64,000 nt of DNA, from NCBI GenBank assembly GCA_963971305.1, contig CAXARO010001735.1:1-64000 (forward strand), given 5' to 3'. Positions 1-13,116 of this stretch are shown in pieces. The position numbers and the translations under genes were made by a program. This DNA comes from Arcuatula senhousia. Taxonomy: Eukaryota; Mollusca; Bivalvia; Mytilida; Mytilidae. Numbering within the stretch: the first letter of the stretch is position 1; the number at the start of each line of letters is the position of its first letter. The notes below the pieces were generated by a model. The model was not told the origin of the DNA and did not search any database. It saw only the letters and a program-made list of their open reading frames with translations.

Positions 1-629
1 TAGGACAGCCAGACTTCTCTGTTGGCATTTCAGCAAAAACAAGAAGCGCCATAAAGAGACGCAAATTGTTATCGCAAAGGGAGTTCTGTAGAGGATGAAG
101 TGTTTTATTAAGGGCGGAAAAAACTGAGATCAACAACCGTATGGAGTGAACGAAGGTTAGTCTTATCATCCTTTGGATCAAAATCTTTTGCACAAAGTCG
201 AGATGATGATGATGATGATGATGCAAAAAACTTTAATAACTGTTATGAAATCTAAGTGGAAATTTTCACAATTTTGTGATTAGGTTTTGGGTTAGCGCCA
301 AAATCTTGTTTAACCCATCATTTCTTTTGAAATATATGTACCAGTATCATAGCTATCTTCAATTTCTCCTATATTTTTTTCTTGGAAATTGGAGATTGAT
401 CCTTAAAGTTCGGTAGATAGAGAAAACCTTCAGAATGGTGAAATGTTTTAGAATGGTAAAAGCTTTGACTGATCTGTTTTAAGGTTTTGTCTGATAAAAG
501 GCAACCTATTGTCATGAATATAAGTACCTGTATAGAAAATGGATCTTCATCATTCTTCGTCATCATCACTTCTTTATCTCTTTTGTGTCTCATAACTATG
601 TCTTGTTTTGTGTTATAAGACCCTTATGG
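1..629. other. Non-coding; GAT microsatellite and a retroelement tail relic
   Basis: A (GAT)n run lies at about 202-223. From ~295 to ~420 the + strand resembles the 3' tail shared by the Penelope-like copies (TTTAACCCAYCATTTC, GTACCA, GAGATTGATC, GTTCGGTAG). No coding exon seen. Confidence 0.5.
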
Positions 630-2066
630 CCCTGTCACACTATAACGTTTTAGCCAACGTGTGCCGAACGTTCGAATAATTTTCTAAAACGTTGGAACAC
701 GTTGGCAGTCGCCGTAAAAAGTTTCAAAAAATATCTCGGTGAACGACCACAAAGCGTCAGACTAACTACCTCCAACGCACGACACACTTATTCAAAACTT
801 ATCTATAGCGTTTGTCCGGCGTACTTGACGTTTGCCTAGCGCATGTATGACGACTTCAGAACGCATTCATAGCGTTAGTCTAACTTATAATTTTTCTCGG
901 TGGGGAGACCTAGGATTTCTTCTCTTTTCGTTAGTATTATTTCCAGTAGCCCAAATAGATCTATTATCTGGCTTAAATGTATTGCTGGATTAATGAATAA
1001 TTATAGATACATCATGTGAATTTTGTTTCGTTATAAAAATATTGGTTTTCAGCGTTCCGGTAATATGAATGTATTATTATTCTAAAGCCGTTTTTTAACC
1101 TATAGTGATCATTTTTGCACTTTAAAAGAATAAAATATAGTGTAGATTTTCAAAAATATACAAAGAGTAATGCATGCGCTTGTTAACAAACTCTCAAAAT
1201 CTCAAATTAGTATATACATGTAAGAAATACCGGTATGTAGAGTTTGCATAGCATCATTTTTATAGCACTTGACTAATGGTGTCTTTAATAGAGAAAAACG
1301 CATGTGCTTATTGAATATTAAAAATACACATTATTTCAAATGAGTATTAAAGTTAAACTTTCGTTACTCGTTGTATTTGAGTATTTTTCTACCAAAGACA
1401 TGTCCACCGAAAACACGATAGGTGTAATACAATTTGCAAGAATTACTTTCAATTCTAGACCATCTAAGTTGTCTTTGTTATATTCAAGATCTTTTTGGCT
1501 TTGTTCATTGTTTTTCTTTTGTAAAAAGATTTTTTTTCAGGTTTGAATTAGTATTTGAAGCTTTTGAAATTGACGTTCCCCCTTGTTATTCAATCTAACT
1601 TATAACATTCTTGGGCTGATACGCTACTCGTTCGTTACAATGACTCTCTGTGCGCTCTATACACGTTTTAGACACGTTGAATAGGTTTCTTGGTCGTTAG
1701 ACTGACGCTAGACGTGCGCTGCATTATCGCTAGACACGTTCGTTTCCATTTAGCTTAGCGTTTGTCAAACGCATTTCAACGTGCGCACACGACCACATAG
1801 CGTACATCAGCGTATGTATAACGCCCTTCCAACTTATGCCTAGCGTTCGAATAATTTATTTCTAACACGTTGGCGAACGTCGGAAATTTTAAGCATGTTG
1901 AAAAATTTGCGATGCACTCGGCGTTCACCAACGCACGCTGACGTTCGCTAACGTGTTTGAAGCGTGTTCATAACGTGTACAAAACTTACGCAACGCACAC
2001 CAGCGTGTTGAAAATATATTCTAAAACGTCGGCAAACGTTGGCTAAAACATTATAGTGTGACAGGG
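630..2066. mobile_element. TIR element filled with AACGT/TAGCGT words
   Basis: The left end CCCTGTCACACTATAACG and right end (reverse complement CCCTGTCACACTATAATG) form inverted termini that extend through TTTTAGCCAACGT. Between them short words such as AACGTG, CAACGC and TAGCGTT recur dozens of times, in two blocks flanking an AT-rich centre (~900-1620). There is no transposase-like frame, so it is non-autonomous. A target duplication is not clear. Confidence 0.7.
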
Positions 2067-2084
2067 TCATTAGATTGCAATGGA

Positions 2085-2280
2085 AAAGGGAGGTTTGTAG
2101 CCTATAAAACGTGGTTCAACCTATCGTTTCTTTTGAAATGCCTCGGCCCTGTACCAAGTCAGAACCATTGAGATCTTCAATTTTTCTGGTATGTCTTTGC
2201 TTTGTTTTGTCTTTTGTTCTTTGATATATGAGATTGATCATCCCAGTTCGGTAATTTTGTTGTTACCTTTTTTGACTAGA
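2085..2280 (+). mobile_element. Penelope-like 3' tail fragment
   Basis: The stretch with GTGGTTCAACC, TTTTGAAATGCC, TGTACCAAGTCAGAACCATT, GAGATTGATCATCC and GTTCGGTAATTTTGTTGTTACC follows the same order as the 3' region of the - strand copy at 62395-62690. It is a 5'-truncated remnant. Confidence 0.6.
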
Positions 2281-2441
2281 ACTTATACAAACAATCTTTT
2301 AGGTATTTAAGAAATTGGAAATTGGGCCGAACAATAGAATAAATGCATTAAAATACTGCTCATATAGTACCATAAATAAATATCCATGGCAATCATTAAT
2401 TTTGTCTGCAACATGACTTTTCTCGGATTTGGAAACTGAAG

Positions 2442-2733
2442 TTTAGCACCCCGATAAGCACCATCGAATTGATTAAAAATCATTTGGGTTCGTTTTTGGT
2501 CAATTTATTTGGATTTAGGTGCTCATTGTTGATAATGTTTAGAATAATTTTAATTTTTGGACGAAAAGGGTAAATCAGAAAGGGAAAAACTGCGTTTTTC
2601 ATCTTGGTATCAATTTTTTGTTATAATTTTCAAAAATACAAAAGAATGAGCAGCAATTCTCTAATTTTATATTTTATGATCTATCATGTGGTGAAATTCT
2701 AAAACAATCGGTGTCGATCTTCGGGGTGCTAAA
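2442..2733. mobile_element. MITE with ~30-bp imperfect TIRs
   Basis: TTTAGCACCCCGATAAGCACC at the left and the reverse complement TTTAGCACCCCGAAGATCGAC at the right bound a 292-bp AT-rich interval with no reading frame. Confidence 0.6.
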
Positions 2734-5143
2734 TCCGATTTAAGAAACGAGGTATCAAATTTCATCTGATTTGCCAAATAAGGTAAAAGGGGCGGGACTT
2801 AATTTCCAATAGAGAATTCTTCTATTCGGGTTTTTTTCTAACTATTGAGTAATATTAATAAAATATAATGGTTTGGATAACTGTAGATAATTATGTCAGA
2901 CTACATAAGGCAATAAAACTCCAAATATTTTATCAAATCTATATGGTACAGGCATTTTATTTTTCTAAATATTCGTCGCAATAAGGGGGACAACTCTTGG
3001 AAACTTTTTTTTAACTTTTGGCGGGACTAACGTCATTTACATCACTGTGGGGAAAGTCGGATGATTTACAATGCCATTTCGAGAATTTATTAGAATTTAT
3101 TCTAAATTTCCGTAGCTTCAACTATTTACTTTGCGTTGCTTTTGCTTTCGACTTAATATGACAATATAATTAGTAACTTAAAGTAAATCATCGCTGATAA
3201 CGGAGAAAATTAAAACTAAATTTAGTTTACTATCTCAGCTGTAACAGTTTACAGTATTCATTCATCATCCTAATAATTGGAAAGTTTTGATTTTTATTAC
3301 TGTCTCACGTTCATCTCTGGCATTGTGATGTACGTCCTCTATGGAATGATTGTTCTAATGTCAATTTAACAAGCTTTAGGGCAGACGGGCGGACCGTCCT
3401 GTGAAAATGTCCTATCTGATCTACTGTAAACTAAATATCTTATCACCCGTTGGTTTTTGTTATCCTCAGACCTGATGGTATTATACTAACATACAACCTT
3501 GTACTTTTCTGTTAGCGTCCAGAATTAAAGGTTGAGGACAAAGAAAGCGTGTAAACATTTAACACATTCAAGTGATTTTCCATGCAATGTCTACACCATG
3601 TTTGATGAACTAAAGAATGATATTGTTTGACCTTTACAAGGTCTGTTTACAATACCGAAATTATGAAACATGTGCAAAGTTCCCAAGATTTACGTAATAT
3701 TACAAACTCAAATAAAGAATCTTGTCTATTTCGCAATTGAATCTTTTCAAGAATGGTAGGTAGAACATTTTAATACTTCTTACATATGTAAAAGATTATC
3801 TTACATCAATTATTTATAAATTGTATGAATATGGTTGATACACATACATATGTTACAGGGAATAAGTGAAATTAAGAATTACGGGTAATCCCTAAAATTC
3901 AAAAATCAGGCTTGACACGTATTCACTATTTTTTTCAGCGATAATGTATAACCTGAAAACTTGAAGATATTGGTTAACTGCAGTTCTTTTGCAAATTACT
4001 CAAACAACGTTACAATTATCAAAATTCCTGCACACGTAATATAACATCTGAAATAAGCAAAGAGGCACCAATGCGCATTCAAGTGAAAAACGTCAGAAAG
4101 AATCACAAAAAATACACTATTAAACAACCAAACAGAAATCAAAAACGCGACTCGAGTCGTTATACATGCCTTCAACTTACAACTCACGACTACATGTAGT
4201 ATGACTTATTGTACATGATTTTTACGATTTTTGCATTTATTAAGATCAATATCTTGAGCACTTTATCAGATAATTAAGAAAATTTTAAAAGCATTTACTA
4301 TAAAAATCCAAGAATGTGGCCCATCATTGGACATAGTATGTCACAGATTGTGTTGACTTTTATTGTGATAGAGTATTTTAAACATCCTAATCACAAAATT
4401 AACTCTAGCTGATCGTTATTAACTACGCGTACCTTTTACAACGAATATCCACGTGATTGGAGACGGTTTCTCTCTCCGGTTAGATTGTAACTGGAGCAGT
4501 CAACTCTGGCAGTGGTGTCACAGGCTTGACGACACAAGGAACATAGTGAGTCCTGTGCTTTTCAGCCTAGTCACGACTGTAAAAACCTAGTAGTCAGAAG
4601 ATTGTTTCGAACATTTCACCATAGACCTGTCTATTTACAAAATTAATCTATACCTGTTTATTTATAGGTCTATGGTTTGGGGGGTCATTTCTTTAGATGT
4701 ATTACTTACAACGAACACATTGAATATGATCATAGTCTCATTTTTCCAGTTTGTTAATTTTAAAACAGGTCTTTCTTTATTTTCAAGTGCTTAAAGTTAG
4801 CTCTGCATTTAAACGCCTAAGTGCTTAGGTTTAATCATTAAACAGATGAACTAATGTACTTCAACAATAAGTAATAATGCCAATGGCTTTATTTTTAGTT
4901 TTAGACTGAGATAAATGGCTCTGAATTTGGTTATATGTAATATGTGCTTTTGTTGGTTATGTGGTTGTTTTATTTTGCCACGGATATGTGTTGACAAAAC
5001 TGTCTTTGTCTTTTACGAAATTTCATTTTCATAGTGGCACATCATTGCCTTTTTATATTTAGCCTTGCACTTTCAATGATAATGGAACTTTGAAACATAG
5101 CTTAGATGTTACAAGATAAAAACATTTTTTATTTTTTTTTAAG
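2734..5143. other. Upstream or 5' intron sequence, no coding exon recognised
   Basis: AT-rich. It contains a small hairpin (CCATAGACCT at 4619 with AGGTCTATGG ending near 4676) and the candidate ATG-donor at 3753. The promoter and first exon of the MACPF-ApeC gene should lie here or further left, but no core promoter stands out. Confidence 0.4.
3753..3755 (+). other. Candidate initiator codon exon (ATG at a splice donor)
   Basis: The exon at 5144 is open upstream only to a stop at 5117 and has no in-frame ATG, so the start must lie in an earlier exon. Here ATG is followed at once by GTAGGT, a strong donor, and phase 0 fits the 5144 acceptor. The result would be Met followed directly by the hydrophobic signal sequence. 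Other short ATG-GT combinations exist upstream (for example near 2945), so this is only a candidate. Confidence 0.25.
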
Positions 5144-5453
5144 CATCCAATAACATGTGTTTTAATTGGAATCATATGTTTATCAACCGCTGAGTGTTCA
5201 ATAGACGGAGCGAAATTTATCGGCCTAGGCTATAATATACTCTTCGGGAATCCCGATGGTGGGGACTTATCCCACGCCGCCGTAGATATTGGCATTAAAA
5301 GCACTAGGCATATTTTAAAAATAACAGACACCACGGCAAGACATCTCATTGTAAACGATGGGAAAACCCAGTGTGTACCGAGTTCTTCAACATCGATGTT
5401 TTATGGTGGGAAATCGTACCAGGACTATCTTTTTGAATATGTTGAAACAGATG
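5144..5453 (+). CDS. Exon: signal peptide and N-terminal MACPF region
   Basis: The acceptor is a T-rich tract ending TTTAAG at 5143 and the donor is GTACGT at 5454; the exon starts in phase 0 and ends in phase 1. Residues 2-14 are hydrophobic (PITCVLIGIICLS), followed by TAEC, consistent with a cleaved secretion signal. The next stretch reads IGLGYNILFGNPDGGDLSHA, which is the conserved start of MACPF domains in apextrin and perivitellin-type proteins. The exon ends with GGKSYQDYLFEYVETDG, the early MACPF strands. Confidence 0.85.
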
Positions 5454-7652
5454 GTACGTATACATTTCATAAGCTTTGAATATAATTTTAGATCCATTCT
5501 GTTAAAGTCTTAGTGTTCATGAGCTATAAGTTCAAACTTCTAATGATTGAGAAAACTAACGTAGGTTTTACCGTGTTCGTATTTTTATTCACTAGGCAAC
5601 AGATTTTGGCAGGGGATATTAAATTGGTTTGCCCGTACATTTGTGCGCTTGTCCATAACGGTTTTCATATGTGTACATACAACATAGAAGGGTAATATTT
5701 GGCCAGAGGGTAAATCTTGGATCGTAATCATCTTCTCCGGCGGCATGAATGAATACGCTAAAAGTTTTGCTTTTGGTCTATTTATCAGTAACTGCAAGTA
5801 TAAATGACAAATAGCCATTGGTTACATCCCGTTTAAATCATTAACTAACATTTGTTCAAAAATAAGGTCACCTTAACCTTTACACAAAAATGATTAATGT
5901 TTTGGTTAAGATACAGATCTCAGCTCTACTGCCTGACTCTTATCAAGAATTGAACTTAATTGTACAACGATACTTAGTGTTTTAAGAATTTAAAAGGCCC
6001 ATGTCCTCTCTCTGGATACCCACTTGAATGCTATTTGGGAAATTCAAATAGATCATATTCAACATGGTCAAAAGCTCATGGTGGACTGACAAAGGTTTTT
6101 GACACATGCATTCTTTGGTGGACTTTCCATCCACATTTTACAAGGAATTCATTAGATTTTAACTATTTACTTACAATATCATATTTATTTCTTTTTAATA
6201 TCCCAGCTCAATTTTAAATTAACAAAATAGACCCATTTTCTTAATTAATATATTATTATTGAGGTTTTTGACCCCTTTGACCCCTATCTTCTTGAAAACC
6301 GTAAGAGACATTGCCAATCACTAAAACGAGTAAAAAAGTTTCAATTTTGGCCCCAAATACTTAATAGGAGGAAAATGGAGTCGAAAAATGAATTCTCAAT
6401 TTTGTATCAGCTATTTGACAAGAACAAACATGCAAAATAAATTTTCAAAATTGGACCCCAAATAATTTTTTTTTCGATTTTGGCCCCTTTTGGCCCCTAA
6501 TTACGTATTAGGGGGAAAAAGGAGATTGCAAAAATAATTCTCAATTTTGTATCCGCTATTTGTCAAGAACAAACACGCAAAAAAAATTCCAAAATCGGAT
6601 CACAAGTAAAAACGTTTCGATTTTGGTCCCTTTTAACCCCTACTTACGTAACAGGGTGAAAAAGGAGGGTCACAAAAATTAATTCTCAATTTTGCATCTG
6701 CTGTTTTTGTATTGAGTACTTGACAAATTTTAATATGCAAAAAAAAAATTCACAATTGGACCAAAAATAAAAAAAGTTGAATTCCCCCCCGTTTGGGATC
6801 CTAATTTCTAATCCAATAAAAGAAGGACACCCAAAATCAACCCCATTCATCCGGTCATGGTGTTAAACATTATAGTAAAATTTCACTGGTTTTAGTAAAC
6901 CAGAACAAAAGTTATTGTGGGAACAAACAAAAAAAGTGCAATTTTGGCCCCTTTTTGGCCCCAATTTCTAAACGAAAAAAGAGGGGACCCCCACAATCAA
7001 TCCCATCAATCCTTATATGGTAAGAAATATCAGCATCATGCCATTATACGTCCGCAATTTTTTTGTGGTCGTATAAAAATGCATTTTGTTTCAAATTGAA
7101 TACAAGAATGTTGATAATAGAAACAAAATGTAGTTTTCTACCAAAACCTGAGACCGGGGTACCTTTAATGGCCTGTATCGACGTTAGAATTCATTTGCCA
7201 TCAGCTGATTTTTTATGTATTTGTCTATGATGCTTTTAGATGAAGAGAAAATGTTATTATCCTATTAATTTTTAACTTTTTATTGTGATTTATTTATTTG
7301 GATTTAACTTTCTAAATGTGGTTTTACCTTCTAAACAAATTTTTATTTACTTATTTCCGAGCCACAGTACAAAATCCTTTATTATTTAGTATTAAAAACT
7401 ATTGATAGGACAATTCTAAAATTTTATTACATTTCTGTGCTGCATGCCCTGATTTAATAATTGAATTTCATGAAAATGAGTTGCATAATTAGAAAAAAAA
7501 ACACAGACGTATATTTTTTATGATTTTGTAAACAACTGTAAGCTATGAAACATTACAGAACTAACAATATTCAAAATGAGTCAAATTCTTCCCTCACGAA
7601 CCGAATGATGAGATGTTATTACCATCTTTTACAATTACAAGTTTATTTTTAG
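5454..7652. repeat. Intron with diverged repeat rich in TTTGGCCCC
   Basis: Between about 6240 and 7000 the phrase TTTTGGCCCCTTTTGGCCCC recurs every ~100-150 bp together with CTCAATTTTGTATC and GGGGGAAAAAGGAG, a decayed tandem array. The rest is AT-rich with nothing coding seen. Confidence 0.5.
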
Positions 7653-7700
7653 GACCTGGAGATGACACCATTACTCCGTACGCCTTTACACAAAGCACTG
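7653..7700 (+). CDS. Exon: short MACPF segment (TMH1 region)
   Basis: This 48-nt exon is phase 1 to phase 1, with acceptor TTTTTAG at 7652 and donor GTAAGC at 7701. It encodes PGDDTITPYAFTQST. Joined to the 5144 and 13117 exons it keeps the frame and places AFTQST directly before VYKDVAQET, matching the small/aromatic-rich strand that precedes the YKxV motif in molluscan MACPF proteins. It is short and less diagnostic than its neighbours. Confidence 0.65.
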
Positions 7701-9469
7701 GTAAGCATTTTAATTATATTAACATACAATATAATAGACATGAAAACATGATGCATTCAAAATGCCCTGTTTGTTGTTTATTTACAGAGGTCATTACTGA
7801 CAGGGCCGGTCCGCATATGTTCTCGACATACCCTCTTTATCAGAGAGATTACGTATGACATATCGCCCATTTATCTGAAAGGTTAAATTAAAAGACCCAG
7901 TCACATTGTAACGTTTCGAAATCTACGTTAAAGTAACAAGGCAACTTTTTGTCATTGCCATTTTTTAACTTTTATGTTGTACCAGGGACATTTTGCGTTT
8001 TTTTTTTTTCAAAAACGCTTTCCTACATATTATAGTTATGAATTATTATGAAATTTAATATAATGTTTGTAACCATTGAAAAAAGTTGTTGTTGCATTTA
8101 AGATTTTCGGCCCTTACCTTGAAAAAAAATCCACCGAAAGGAGTTTTAAAAGGTGTATTGACAAAATTCTCGTAGATAATCTATTTTAATCCGTTTTTAG
8201 GCAAGCGTTAGCTGCCTTATGTAGTCATAAGGTTACTGCTGACTTTTGCTGTCTTTTTTCTGTCTAGACGGAGTAATCTGCCTACTGTAATTCTTTATCT
8301 TCTGTGTTTTTTTTAATATGATCAAATATTTTAGACTTTAATGCATTTTTTAAATATCTCCATTTTTAAATGACACATAACAATGCAAGTTTTATTAACT
8401 CCTTTGCAATTTTCAAAACGAACTATTTATAATTACTGATTGGCTCTAGAACATACATGAATATTTATCTATAACTTGATTGGTCGTGCACTCTACCTTT
8501 AAATTTTGCTGTTAATTCATTGGTTTAGGGTAGGTTAATATCTGATTAATTCAATACGCACGTCGCTGCAGACCTATATCTAGGTATAGTCACGACGTTA
8601 AACTCCCCAGTCAGTCAAATTCAATACACAATTAATACGATAGTATATGCTGGACAAATTAGCAGGCTTTCCACAGATGGTTGTTAGTTTCCCAAATTTG
8701 GCTAGGGTTGAAAATATAGAAAATTTTACAAAATTTACAAATTTATATAATTTAAAATATGATTGTTTATAGATCGAGTAATCTTCTTTGCCAAGGGGAT
8801 GGGCTAGTACTAGAGGCTAGTACTAGATATATAAGATAAGTTTTATTGGCCAATAAGGGGCCCTCGATGGGCAAAGACAGTACAACATATATATGATTAT
8901 AAGTGATTACAAAGAATGAAACAACAAATGTAATAGTAGAGTACTAGATTGTTCATTATCTGCTATTTTAGTGCTTACATATTTCGCTTGCCTTTTAACG
9001 ATTTAGCGCTTTTAGTTGAACAATCGTAACACATTTGTATCCCATTCGTTTAATTCTGCCAGTTTTTTTTTATTGTACTTAGCACCATAACAGGTGGACA
9101 ATGATTGGATATGCTCGAAAAATCAACCTTTTATTTGTGGTCCGATATAATTTTTTTCGATTGGAATCCGTTTGAAAATCCCTGTCTACGATTTTCAATC
9201 AGCATTTCATTATTTATAACCGTTTTTGGGGGGATACATTCGGGTTAGTTATATAACAGGGGAAAGAAACGTCAATTGTAAGTGTGTCTTGAAAATGGTT
9301 TTTTGCAAGAATTATAAAGCTTACCAAATGTTGTAAAATTTTAATATGATGTTACTTACCAAAAAAGGAAGCTTCTAATTGTATAAATTGGAGGTTTGCA
9401 GACGCAATTGCTTCAGAAACGGTTTAAACGGGGGCTAAAAAGGTGTATTGGCAAAACTTTCATAGACTT
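7701..9469. other. Intron, no coding exon supported
   Basis: AT-rich. It includes a duplicated GGCTAGTACTAGA near 8803-8826 and scattered repeat debris. A short exon-like stretch at 7788 was considered and rejected on phase. Confidence 0.5.
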
Positions 9470-9925
9470 TTAATTCTAGTCATCATTCTCGTTGAATCCT
9501 TGTGAAAGTCACTTCCTGCTTGGGTGTAAAGACACTTGGGATTGTCATAAATAAAAATGTCACCTTGTCGTATGACCCTGACCCTATTTTCACGCTTTAA
9601 CGAAGCTATGAACTTAAGTCTTTTTTTGGACAAAGTTGAGTAAGATTTATGTTAAAAAATAGATCACATAAGAATCACACCTTGGCATCTGATATGTATT
9701 ATAAAGAAATTCTCCGCACAAAAAATCATGCAATACGACCTTGACCCCATTTTAGTCAAGGACCGTGACCTTGGGGTTTTTTTTAGCTGTAAACCTTTTA
9801 AAATATTTTTGTGAAAAATGATTACTTAAAAAATCTGAAACTAATACCTTAGCATCTTATATTTAATATAAGAGTTCTATGGTTTGACAAAAAGGCGAGA
9901 CATACTTATAATGGCCACACTTGTT
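9470..9925 (+). mobile_element. Truncated copy of the GGCGAGACAT tandem-array element
   Basis: It contains two diverged units (TATGACCCTGACCCTATTTTC and ATACGACCTTGACCCCATTTT, with GGCATCTGATATGTATTA) and ends with GGCGAGACATACTTATAATG then GCCACACTTG. That is the same right end as the element at 18351-19486. The left hairpin end is missing. Confidence 0.6.
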
Positions 9926-11181
9926 TGTTGATTTCGACGCAACGAACATTTTTTTGGTATTGTCCGCTTCAATTTGATACAGTTTAGGTGTTATTCTACA
10001 TGTTCAAAAACTGTGAGAGAAGGCGGTCATTTTGAAAATGAGTATCCGTTACAATTCGACTTGTGTCTTAAATCCAAGTATTTGATATGGCGGTTACAGT
10101 AAACTAGCATGTTTATAACATTTTTCTAACCGTTTATAAATTATAAGCCAAAAGCTGATTAGGGTAATAACTGAAAACGGTTTATCGCATAAATGTAGAT
10201 CTCAATGACAGAAATATTTTCTGATATATTTTCTGCTTCAATTTGTATGGTTTTTGTGCTATAGTGAAATCAACTTCAAAGGCGGCCATTTTGAAAATGA
10301 TGGACTGAAAAAAAACCTTCAGATATTGTGTCAGGAGTACAGATTTAAGGAAACCACGTTTCGTCAAATCGAACAACTTTTACGTTTTCGGCAAAATTCG
10401 CGTTTTAAAACACATAAACAGAAAGTTGATCGACTAAAGTGCATTAGTTATAACTTCAGAATTAGATATCGGTTACGCTTCTTAGTTAACCGGATAACAA
10501 GTACAAGCATTCTTTGGGGGAAAACTCCTTGACTGTTAATAGGTCAGTTTTACAGAGTGAGTTTCAACATCTAGAAATAGGACCAAATGATGGTATACAA
10601 TGAAGTATCGAAATACATGTAATATGTTGCAGCTTGTGCCTACTTACCAAAAACTCACCTTACAGGGATAGTCATCATTCCTTTCAATGTGTTGTCAGTT
10701 TTGTTAAACAATTTCAGTATGTAAAACATTACTGAGATGTGTATAGTACATTGTGAAGGTCATATGAATAATGGTTCATATGTATACGAAGCACAGTTCG
10801 TAGCTCTATGACAAGTTCCCGCAAAAAAATGCTTAATGTTGATGCTTAAAAAGAAATTTGATAGGTCGGTTATAAAGAATAAGGTCTGACACAGTATCGG
10901 CGTGAACTTAAATAATACCGCGTCTAAAAATATATAATATGTATTTTTATAAGAAACTTTAAAATATTAGTGGGGCAAATAATAATTGGCAACGTAATTA
11001 AATCTTTTTTTTTTTTTGTACATTACATTTCAATGAGGTAAATATTGTCAAAGTCATCATTATCCACGCGCTAGTGGAAGCGCGGGGATAATGTTTTGCT
11101 GTTCGATGTACGCATGGCGTAAATGTCCAGAAAGATGAAATTTGGGTCATTGATTGCATTGTGGGTGGTGACTGTGCCGAA
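9926..11181. other. Intron, no coding exon supported
   Basis: It contains two similar segments with GGCGGTCATTTTGAAAATGA and GGCGGCCATTTTGAAAATGA (near 10022 and 10280), a diverged repeat. No splice-bordered conserved frame was seen. Confidence 0.45.
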
Positions 11182-11840
11182 GGAATTTTGATATGGCCCC
11201 TAGGGACTGGGCTGCACAGGTAGCCTAAGGGCACATTATTCCTTCGTCACGCAACTCCTCCAAGCTTATTTGAAATACCGAACTGAAACTTCGCTCAGTA
11301 GTTGCACTAAAGGGTGTAGATTCTGCCAAAGGTTTCGGAATTTTGATATGGCCCCTAGGGACTGGGTTGCATAGGTAGCCTAAGGGCACATTGTTCCTTC
11401 GTTACGCAACTCCTCCCAGGTTATTTAGAATACCGAACTTAAACTTCGCTCAGTAGTTGCACTATGGATGTAAATTCTGCTGAATGTTTCGGAATTTTGA
11501 TATGGCCCCTAGGGGCTTGGCTGCATAGGTAGCCTAAGGGCACATTTTTCCTTCGTCACGCAACTCCTCCCAGGTTATTTGGAATACCAAACACTGAAAC
11601 TTGGCTCAGTAGTTGCACTATGAATGTAGATTCTGCCGAAGGTTTCGGAATTTTGATATGGTCCCTAGGGGCTGGGCTGCATAGGTAGCCAAAGGGCACA
11701 TTATTCCTTCGTCACGCAACTCCTCCCAGGTTATTTGGAATACTGAACTGAAACTTGGCTCAGAAGTTGCACTATGGATGTAGATTCAGCCAAAGGTTTC
11801 TTAATTTTGATTATAACCTTAGGGGATGGGCTGCATAGAC
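11182..11840. repeat. Tandem array, ~155-bp unit, about 4.2 copies
   Basis: GGAATTTTGATATGGCCCCT recurs at 11182, 11337, 11491 and 11647, with a decayed start at 11801 (spacings 155, 154, 156, 154). Each unit carries GGTAGCCTAAGGGCACATT, CGTCACGCAACTCCTCC and GCTCAGTAGTTGCACTA. Confidence 0.9.
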
Positions 11841-12157
11841 AGCCTAAGGACATTCATTCTTTACATTATTATCACTCCTGCTACCAGGGAAAAGTCTCAT
11901 ACTAATACATATACATTTGATAGTATTAGTAATGCTCATTGTTGTGATGGTTTATTTCTTTCAATTATTTGCCCTTATACTATCAAACACCAGAGTAGCG
12001 CGGGGATATGCAGCGTGGCTGCTTCGACTAGTTTAAAATTTGGGGCGGAACGTCACGCGTTCATTTGCGCCACTTTCAGAATCAACCACAGAATTTACGG
12101 TATCATTTCCTAAAATTAAATTTGGAGTATTTGAAAGAAGTTTCTATGATGATCTAA

Positions 12158-12330
12158 GAAATAATCCATGGCCTCCCGTGGTTTATTGGAGATTTTAACA
12201 TGGGTTGCCATTGTTTTCGTTATTAATTTACCCTGAGTGGAACGCAGCGGAGCGAGGGGTAAAATAAACGAAAACAATGGATACCCACGTAAAAATTGAC
12301 AATAAACCACGGGCGGCCATGGATTATTTC
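12158..12330. mobile_element. Foldback MITE, ~75-bp arms
   Basis: GAAATAATCCATGGCC at the left is the reverse complement of GGCCATGGATTATTTC at the right. Pairing continues through GTGGTTTATT and CCATTGTTTTCGTT to a GC-rich loop (GGAACGCAGCGGAGCGAGG). No frame. Confidence 0.85.
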
Positions 12331-13116
12331 TATTCTAATATGCATTTTTTTTCCCTTGACCTATAGTGCAAGACAAAATGTTTGCCATTTTTTGTGGTTT
12401 TTGTGCACAAAATATAGTATGACGTCATTGATTTACACACAGCTTGTCGTCATGGTTTCCTTTATTCTTGGGTGTGGTCCATATTAGAAATCAAGTTTAT
12501 ACATTTCTAGTTTTTTTTTCTTTTTCCTTAATAAATATGCTGTGGTCACAGCTAGGCAATGGCAATGTTTAAATCATATTAGTCGTGCCCATAGAATAAT
12601 ATAAAAGCTGCTGTAGCAACTGTTAAGCAAACTGTGTGCCATGAGTCGTCCAGCCCGTGACAAACAGCCGCCACAGTTGGCTGCTCAGTTTCAGTTGAAC
12701 CGGAGACGACACCGTCTCCCATCGTGTGGCGGTTCTGATCGGGATTTTTGAGTATATATTTTTTCGAATATCTATTGACCGAAGCAGTATATTTATGCTG
12801 ACAACAAATATTTAACGTGTGGAAAGCTAATAACAATTTCTCCTAAAGCTGCAAAAATTTGACTTACCTGCCGGCCAATGAAAGTTTAAAAAGGTTTATT
12901 TTTCGTGTATGTAGATTTCATTAAGTTTTAAAAATGCAAAATTGATATGTTTTATGTCTTTTAATAATCTTATAAGTGATGATATTGTTCGTTACAGTTT
13001 GTTACATTTATAGGCGTTGTGTCATACTACGGTTTGAAAACATAGCCATACGGCTGATATATGTGACTGAGAAGAGAAAATTTTTCAAAGCAATGGATAT
13101 TTTGTCTGATTTGTAG
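12331..13116. other. Intron with a GC-rich island
   Basis: A GC-richer patch at ~12640-12745 holds a 38-codon ATG frame preceded by AATATAAAAG. It matches no family I know and is not counted as a gene. Confidence 0.4.

Noticed and set aside
7788..7852. Exon-like segment after TTTACAG ending at GTATGA (reads EVITDRAGPHMFSTY)
   Set aside because: It ends in phase 0 while the next exon needs phase 1; exon 7653 joins 13117 in frame without it.
11182..11840. CRISPR-like regular repeats
   Set aside because: Units are 155 bp without spacers, in a eukaryotic intron; it is a simple tandem repeat.
12641..12757. 38-codon frame in a GC-rich island with AATATAAAAG upstream
   Set aside because: No homology I can name, no splice or polyadenylation context; the TATA-like word is common in AT-rich DNA.
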